In this document: in pieces, positions 57,800 through 64,000 of the stretch | How the letters are laid out: each line of letters starts with the position of its first letter | Position numbering within the stretch: position 1 is the stretch's first letter | Source: Sipunculus nudus | Lineage: Eukaryota; Annelida; Sipuncula; Golfingiida; Sipunculidae | Assembly (NCBI GenBank): GCA_026874595.1 | Contig: CM049317.1 | Coordinates: 64,376,118 to 64,440,117 of the forward strand | DNA: 64,000 nt | Direction of reading: 5' to 3' | Translations under genes and position numbers: made by a program | The notes under the pieces: model-generated | Seen by the model: only the letters and a program-made list of their open reading frames with translations | Told to the model about the DNA's origin: nothing | Database searches by the model: none

Positions 57800-58110
57800 A
57801 GGTGCACTGGGCTAACCAGGCTTAGGTGAGAAAGGCAGTTGCCCCCAGTGAACTTGAACGGATCGTTGGCTCCAGCTACTGCACTGAGTGAACTCCAGAC
57901 CTGCACCTGGCTGCACTGAATGAAATCTTGACCTCTAACTGGGTGCACTAAATGAACTCTTGATCTGTTGCATAATCTGACACAGTTGGCAGCCTGCCAA
58001 AGCTATAATAGATCCGGACCGACCTTTGGCTTGTTGCCAAATCTAAAATAGTTGGCAGTCTGCAAAGCTATTTATAGATACAGACACAATCTTGGCCTGT
58101 TGGTTAATCT
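57800..58110. repeat. Short degenerate repeats
   Basis: About three 40-bp units with TGCACTGAATGAACTCTTGA-like cores are followed by two ~70-bp units with TAGTTGGCAGTCTGC. The first of the latter holds the hairpin TTGGCAGCCTGCCAA. Confidence 0.65.
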
Positions 58111-58199
58111 TTTTACACATACTGAAAGACTTTGGCTACAATACTTTTTTTCAAGCAAATATATTCATATGATTTGTTTAAAAAAATAATAAGAATAAT

Positions 58200-58960
58200 A
58201 AAATATGCAGTCCGTTTATTGTTAAAGGTGGCGCCACATTCCTGTTCTAAAATTCATCAAGCCAAGACCATTTGAACAATCTTGAGAGAGCTCGTCTCTG
58301 AGATCATCAACAATTTGGCTGAATGATTTCAAAGAAGAAGAATTTTAAAGTTTTTTTTAATTTTCCCCCCGTAAAATGTAAGCTAATGCAGGTGGGGCCA
58401 CGAAAAGCTCAATCCCACAACATTTGATATGTGACAGAGTTTTGCATAAAATTTGGGATTGCTAGTGCCCGCCATTCCTGAGAAATTATGGGTTCATGTA
58501 CTGATGACCGATGACTCTCGTACAAAAGAGGTTGATGCAGGTGGCACCACCAATACCTCAATTTCAAATATGAGTCATGTGACCAACATCTGCATACAAT
58601 TGGGTGATGATAGCTCCAGCCGTTTCTGATAATGAAATTTTGGTATCTTTTTTCTTGCCAAATGACTAAGTTTAGCTTTCTGTAACTCGGCCAAAATTCA
58701 CCGCACTTGAACAATTCGAACAAACTTGAGAGACATGGTTTCAGAGATTATTTCTGTAATGAGGGACCTAAGTGCACATACACCTAATAAAAGTGCACTT
58801 CCGGATAAAACTTTGGCTTTTTTCTCAGAGATAATTTATACCATAAGGAATAAAAATAATGATGGAAGCACTTCCGCTTCCCCCTCTGGCAGCCATTTTG
58901 GGCAAATCCAATATGGCTGCCATCGGCATAGGGATAAAGGCATACTTCTCTGTTAAGCGG
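58200..58960. mobile_element. Diverged repeat with GGTGGCGCCAC and ATGGCTGCC motifs
   Basis: Two half-units contain TTGAACAATCTTGAGAGA or TTCGAACAAACTTGAGAGAC and AGGTGGCGCCACATT or AGGTGGCACCACCAA. It ends with CAGCCATTTTGGGC and ATGGCTGCCATC phrases also seen in 63360-63718. Confidence 0.5.
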
Positions 58961-59197
58961 TTGGAGTACTTTGATTTTTGTATGAAAGATTAATTTTGCA
59001 AGGTCCTGATTTTTATTGTTGGAGTTTTATACATGTGTCAAGGTTGAAGGCAATGTCATTCTGGTCCAGGTCAAGGTAAATAACCACAAAAAACGTCATT
59101 CTAAAGCAGTTTTTGCACCCCTTGACAGGTACCTACTTTTTTTTACATAAAACAGAATTAAATTTGAGTGATAAAATTTCACACATACTTGCACTAC

Positions 59198-59202
<5 letters not shown>

Positions 59203-59243
<41 letters not shown>
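59203..59243. repeat. (AT)n microsatellite
   Basis: Pure AT run. Confidence 0.95.
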
Positions 59244-59246
<3 letters not shown>

Positions 59247-59435
59247 GCAAGAAATATTCAATTCCAGAGACCTTGATTCAATTCCTTAATTAAATAGTTT
59301 CGTTATTTATACAACAGTTCCTACATTGGCAGAGAGGTGTACAGTTTACATAGGCATCACACTAACATTATTTTTAAAAGTGGGATTACTTTTTTTCATT
59401 ATTTTAGATTTGTGGAAAGCATATCACATACATTA

Positions 59436-59824
59436 CTTAAAGGTGCCCATTTACTTACCTTCGGAAAAGAATTTATGTGATTTATGTCTTCCTCTGTGTA
59501 TAAATTAATTATCTAATGGTATTTCTGGTTATAAAAAGTTCTCATAAGGCCTCCGTGAAGAATATATTTAATTTGCTTCTCAACAATATGTTGATCAACA
59601 ACAATGTTGACATACGGGAAAAACCTGTAACCAAAGGTGGTATGTCGCCTATATGCTGAGGTCTAAAGGTTACTTGTTGCAAAACGCCATTTGCAAAGCT
59701 CTGGCTGATCTGACTTGTTGTCAGACGCCCTTGTTCAAATTGTTTTGAATATTTTGTCAGTCTCCAACATATTATTAACGCGTTGATAAAAACAAAACAA
59801 GCAGCCTGTGTGAGGTGATATCCA
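59436..59824 (+). repeat. ~390-bp dispersed repeat, copy 2
   Basis: Diverged copy of 38895-39292: it shares CTTAAAGGTGCCCATTTAC, TTGTTGCAAAACGCCATTT and AACAAAACAAGC...GTGATATCC at matching spacing. Confidence 0.85.
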
Positions 59825-59979
59825 TGTTTGGATAATATCCCTCATACTAATACTAGCTAGAACATATGCAGAAAAGTATAAAATTCAAGAAACTTAGTCG
59901 AACATCTTAGCTAAAGGGTGTCATTATTGACATCGACAGAGAAGACTTGCCTTAGACCATTTACAATGGCTGCTGCATG

Positions 59980-62110
59980 CCTTCAAGCAACCGCATTGAA
60001 ACAGCAAGAATAGGATTTGCTGGCATCAGGCAAGAAAGTCAAAAAGGGAGAGCGCTCTTATCGCTTTGCTCTACCATGACCCATACCCAAACCGAGGCAT
60101 CAGTACTGGAGCAGTGCTTGCTGAGTAGGTGATATCATGTCAAGCGTATGAATTCCTTGAGAGAACAACCCTTGACGAGCTTCATTGACATGGGAGGCAT
60201 TTGTGGTCTAAGAGTAAATCATGAGAGCGAATTTATCGAAGAACTGTGTTGGACACTATCCAATGTCATCTCCTCTGGATGAGTCAGAAGAGTTAATAAC
60301 GTCTCAGTGAAACTGGGGAATTCCTTCCACATTGCCCAAGGAGTCCTGTTGCCACTCCCTGGGAAGGAAGATGTGGTGTCGCAACCTGTGTAGGAATAAA
60401 ACAATGGCAGTGGATAAAACATCTCTGGCCCTAGAGAATCAATAAATGAATGTGCCGGTGTATATCGGTATGATTTTTCAGTGCTAAATTTTATCCACTG
60501 TTCCTGAAGCCCCAGATGTTCAAATATGCTTATACCAAAACAATAACGTCATATTATGCACTTTGAAACAATACCTTTAAATGCGCTTGTTGGGAAGCAT
60601 CAGCAAGGAGAAGTAACATTCTTCCGTCAGCTATCTCGTGGTTACAGGATGAGATATTCTGGATATAATTTTTGGGTGTTCCATGCTATTGACAATCACA
60701 AGAATATCTTTCCTGGAGTAGAGGACTACAGAGAACATACTTGCTGGTTAGCCAACAACTGCATTACTCAGAAAACAACAGATATAAACTATGTCATGAC
60801 GGTTTTGTAGAAATAGTTTCCAGTTGGTGGTTACTGGAGTTGTTTTCTTGACTCCAGTGTGCGTTATTATGACGTCAGATCCTCGCTCTTCTTAAACTTT
60901 CAAACAATCTTCTGAGTAGGTATTCCACATTATATCCAACTGCTGAATGCCACCCTGAATGATAGAAGATATGAAGGGCATAAAATGGTTTGTCAAAGTC
61001 AGCATCTTCCTTTGATTGCATTGACAGAAATATTTGAGTTATCCAAGAGGCAGAAGTTTCTGCATAGAAACTTTGCTGATTCTCTTTGACTCCAGTGGTT
61101 TTGCAAATGTAGGGACATTGTTCCTCTCAATTGAAACAGCAATAGTGCCATTGGTAAGACGGTCGGTTACATAAGTACTAGTCTATGGCCCTGACCTTTA
61201 TTGAATGAGATTTGATTCTTCAAAGTTTGTGTTTTGTCACAAAAGATGTGATTCCTTAAAACATGTGTCAAGCTCTCCCATCAGACAGCACTCTGCAACA
61301 CAATATTCATGAAAATGAGCAAGGCCTCCAGAACATGCGATTTTTAAAAAATCCCGAATAAAAGTGGCCTTCAAAAGGTTTCTGGTCTAGCAAAATCTAT
61401 TTGAGGTGGAATATGGCTGCTTGGATGATCATACGGGCATCTCATCTCCCACATAATTCTACTTTCTAACTCAGTCTTGATTGCTTCTCCTTCAGTTTTC
61501 AGCATATCATGTTTGAATGCCATATCCTTTAGTTCATTCAATGGATGTACAACATTTGACCCTACGATATATGCAGCGAACTTTGCCAAGACAAGTGAAT
61601 TGAGAGCATTATAGAACTGACCTCACATTTGGAAGCAGAACCAGCTCAATCAACAGATCTAGCAGTGTTTTGAATAGAAACATAACGCTTACTTTAATAG
61701 AAAGCATCCATAGCATGTAAATCCGATGCATGGGCTAGTTTTGCAAGGAGTCCAAGGTTTCTCGTTTTTTAAGCCCAAATTTTGAAATTCCGTTCAACAG
61801 CATCAGATGAAGCTTTATGGAGTGCCTCTTCCTCAGTTCTTTTATTACATATCTTGCACGACGGCATGACTGTAGGTATCGTTTAATTTGGATCAAATCT
61901 TTTCGGTAGTTTTTATTACTCTGGTGCTTCACACATTCTCTTTAGTTTCAGTTCCGCTCTCTTCGCCATGGCATTATTGTAAACAGTTCTGCATCTTTTT
62001 AAATAAACAGCTTTCTTTGCAAGCATAGTCTTGGCATCTAACACCTTCATTCCTTCTGGCAGACATTTAATTTTTAAGGTCTCTGAGAATCAGACTGTCC
62101 TCTTTTTCTG
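59980..62110 (-). pseudogene. Decayed gene of an invertebrate multicopy TGCDT-motif family
   Basis: Minus strand, read from 62110 down. Fragments appear in family order but in shifting frames: PEGMKVLDAKTMLAKKAVYL, then the frame at 61932-61735 (DLIQIKRYLQSCRRARYVIK) and 61589-61371. Next come TDRLTNGTIAVSIERNNVP, PLESKRISKVSMQKLL, GGIQQLDIMWNTYSEDCLK, TTNWKLFLQN, QEQWIKFSTEKSYRYTPAHS and, at 60422-60219, PLFYSYTGCDTTSSFPGSGN with TPWAMWKEFPSFTETLL. I recognise this as an unnamed, probably transposon-borne family common in cnidarian and mollusc genomes (usual motif F.A.TGCDT). Many stops and frameshifts make it non-functional. Confidence 0.65.
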
Positions 62111-62735
62111 TCATCACAAAATTTAAATCTTGATTTAAATCTGTGTAAAGGTACATATAACAAGCGACAGTAATAACCATTTACTAGTCATACACACAAA
62201 AGAAGCTCAGAAACAAAAAAAAAACACATGTATATATAGTCTAGTAAGGTGAATTGTGCAGATAACATCACCCTAAAATGATACACTACATTTGTTTCGA
62301 AGTATGAGCTGTTTTAAATGCCTCCGACTTCCGCTATGATACACCAAAACAAACATTCCCTTCTGAGATTATTATCCAGCAGTATCAAATGAAATGGGTT
62401 TCCATGGTTAAGGCAGTCATGTAGAAAAAAAGTAACCGCAAGTTTACCCCTAATAAAGATCAGTACCTCTTGAACAACATTACCCTAAATGGTTTGGCTA
62501 CTGGAATACTCGATTTACATTAACAAGTTGTATATAGAATCCCCTAAGGCTGTGATCGTCATTCGAAACAAATGTCCTTTGTTAATAACGTCAGGAACCT
62601 GAAACTTTAGCCCTGTCAAGCTAACTGACAGCGGCATACGTTATGCAGAAATGTGCTTTTAAATGTAGTTGGTGGCCATCTTGAATTTGTCCATTCTTTT
62701 TAATTAAATATAACTAATAATGGAAGGGAGAGGGT
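62111..62735. other. Non-coding stretch
   Basis: No gene recognised upstream of the pseudogene; it may include its decayed 5' end. Confidence 0.35.
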
Positions 62736-63095
62736 CAGGGGCGGATCTAGGATTCAGGAAGAGGAATTAAGGGTCCAAACCCAGGAGACCTAATGACAAA
62801 ACCTTGAAAAAGGTCCTTTGGGCTGGAAAAGGGGAAGGGGGTTCCAGGGGGCAAAATTGGTCTGAAACACTTACAAAAGGTTACAGTGGCTGAAAAATGG
62901 GAGTCCAGTCCTCCTGGACCCCCCCCCCCCCCCCCCCCCCCCAGATCCGCATCTGAGGGTCTAACCATGAAGACCTAAACAAGGTCTTCTGGTTCTGAAA
63001 GGAGGGTGTCCAGGTTGTAAAAGTTTGAAACCCTGAAAAAAAGGCTGTTGAGCTCAAAGGGTGGGAGACGGGGGGGGGGGGGGGATCCGCCACTA
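62736..63095 (+). mobile_element. GGCGGATCC MITE, compound copy
   Basis: The left end is CAGGGGCGGATCTAGGATT at 62736. The first right end is CCAGATCCGCATCTG at 62941-62955. Then a second internal segment (GGGTCTAACCATGAAGACC) and a second right end, GGATCCGCCACTA, end at about 63095. It looks like one element with a second copy lacking its left tip, or a partial internal duplication. Confidence 0.6.
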
Positions 63096-63359
63096 GTAAT
63101 TGTACTATTAGTATATTATAGAGTTTTATCCCAGATAAATGTTTCTGTCTTATTTATTAAATGCATGACATCACCTTGTTCAGAATAAAATTAATTTGAG
63201 TGTATTTTGGTGATAATTAACCTTGACCTTGACCCAGTATAGCTGACCTTGATACAATACACCTGCAACACCTTCCCCATTGAACTCAGGATGATGAAAT
63301 AGCCGTATTTCGATACCAAAATCAATTAATTCAAATCACATAATGCAGAAATATGGCAT

Positions 63360-63718
63360 TTTCTCTATACTGATAGCAGCCATCTTGGATTTAAACAAAA
63401 TGGCCGCCAGAAGGGTCGGCGGAAGTGCTTCCATCAATTTTTTTTTATTCCTTAATATTGAACAATTTGGCTGGACAGTTGCGGAGATGATTTTTACATT
63501 TTTTTTTATCTAAATCTAGGTAAATTCAGATAGCAAAAAAGAAAAAAAATAAATAAATAAGCAAAATCCAATAGAGCTGTTAAGATGACTGATTTTTTGC
63601 ATAAAATTTGGTGATGTTAGCTCCAACCATGTGTTTGATAGCATGTGTTAACGTACGGACGACGGCGGACGGACGACGCTGCGCTATCGAATAAGCTCAC
63701 AGGTTCGCTAAAAATGTT
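63360..63718 (-). mobile_element. CGTCCGTCC-type repeat, minus strand
   Basis: On the minus strand it starts TTTTTAGCGAACCTGTGAGC, runs through AGCGTCGTCCGTCCGCCGTC and later contains GGCGGCCATTTTG. The layout resembles the AGCTCAGCTGA family (terminal motif, CGTCC run, long AT-rich body) but the terminus differs. Confidence 0.5.
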
Positions 63719-64000
63719 AGTACAAGACAGACATATTTATGGATTTGTAGACTACTTACTCGCGGTTACTACAATTTATTTAGCTTCTGGAGACATATCC
63801 TGAGAAATAAAAGCGTGCCGGGACGATGACCATCCATGCGATTATCGATTGTGCTGACATTTCCCCCTCAATTAATAGGTCCCTGTGTACGAGTCTCGTG
63901 CAGAAAGTTCGTGAACTTACGGGATAAAGTCCCACTTTTGTCTTGAGATTAACAAATGAAACTCACCCAGGCAAGAACCAAGGGTCGAACGTCACCCTCC
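63719..64000. other. Window end, unassigned
   Basis: No gene recognised. On the minus strand a donor-like TGG|GTGAGT at about 63960 follows a short open stretch, and a second donor-like CGCGA|GTAAGT lies near 63763. Confidence 0.25.

Noticed and set aside
28655-59243. Tyr-Ile repeat proteins (IYIYIY...) on both strands
   Set aside because: Translations of (AT)n microsatellites.
1-64000. Bacterial-type systems: operons, CRISPR arrays, toxin-antitoxin or phage modules
   Set aside because: Spliced animal genes, microsatellites and eukaryotic transposons throughout. The tandem arrays have no spacer-repeat alternation typical of CRISPR.

Overview
This is animal nuclear DNA. It is AT-rich and dominated by repeats, with short exons separated by long introns and canonical GT/AG splice sites. 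The repeats (rolling-circle elements, hAT-like and pogo-like MITEs, a tRNA-derived SINE, AGCTCAGCTGA elements that run into CGTCC-rich sequence, very long AT microsatellites and poly-G tracts) are the kind found in marine bivalve molluscs. A lophotrochozoan, probably a bivalve, is therefore inferred but not proven. I see no prokaryotic genes, CRISPR array, intact rRNA or intact tRNA.

1-20.5 kb: the last seven visible coding exons of WDR37, plus strand. They encode 316 residues of the WD40 propeller plus a split codon and end at a stop at 20508. The N-terminal third lies upstream of the window. The introns hold most of the mobile DNA: rolling-circle elements whose 3' ends carry a hairpin followed by CTAG|T, an hAT-like element with 8-bp target duplications, a SINE copy, a pogo-type transposase remnant and a 12-copy 43-bp minisatellite.

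20.5-46.4 kb: the WDR37 3' flank or UTR, then about 25 kb without a convincing intact gene. It contains a pogo-like MITE, a 58-bp minisatellite, a long foldback repeat, a third rolling-circle 3' end, a MITE family with TIR CAGTGGCGGATCC, a 1.4-kb satellite of about 54-bp monomers, and a broken KRBA2/SCAND3-like integrase gene on the minus strand (42.0-43.2 kb).

46.4-50.6 kb: the 3' part of a second plus-strand gene. It encodes a single-pass membrane protein with a Thr/Ser-rich stalk, one transmembrane helix, a basic stop-transfer and a tail of about 550 residues full of candidate SH2 and SH3 ligand motifs. It looks like a phosphotyrosine signalling receptor or adaptor. Its ectodomain exons were not identified.

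50.6-64 kb: repeats again. They include an hAT-like MITE with a perfect 8-bp target duplication whose right half was tandemly amplified, several short arrays, a second SINE copy, inverted AGCTCAGCTGA elements, and a decayed minus-strand gene (about 60.0-62.1 kb) of an invertebrate multicopy family marked by the TGCDT motif.

The two host genes have no evident functional link. The most unusual content is the density and nesting of mobile elements and the recurrence of one 12-bp palindrome, GGTGGCGCCACC, in otherwise different repeats.
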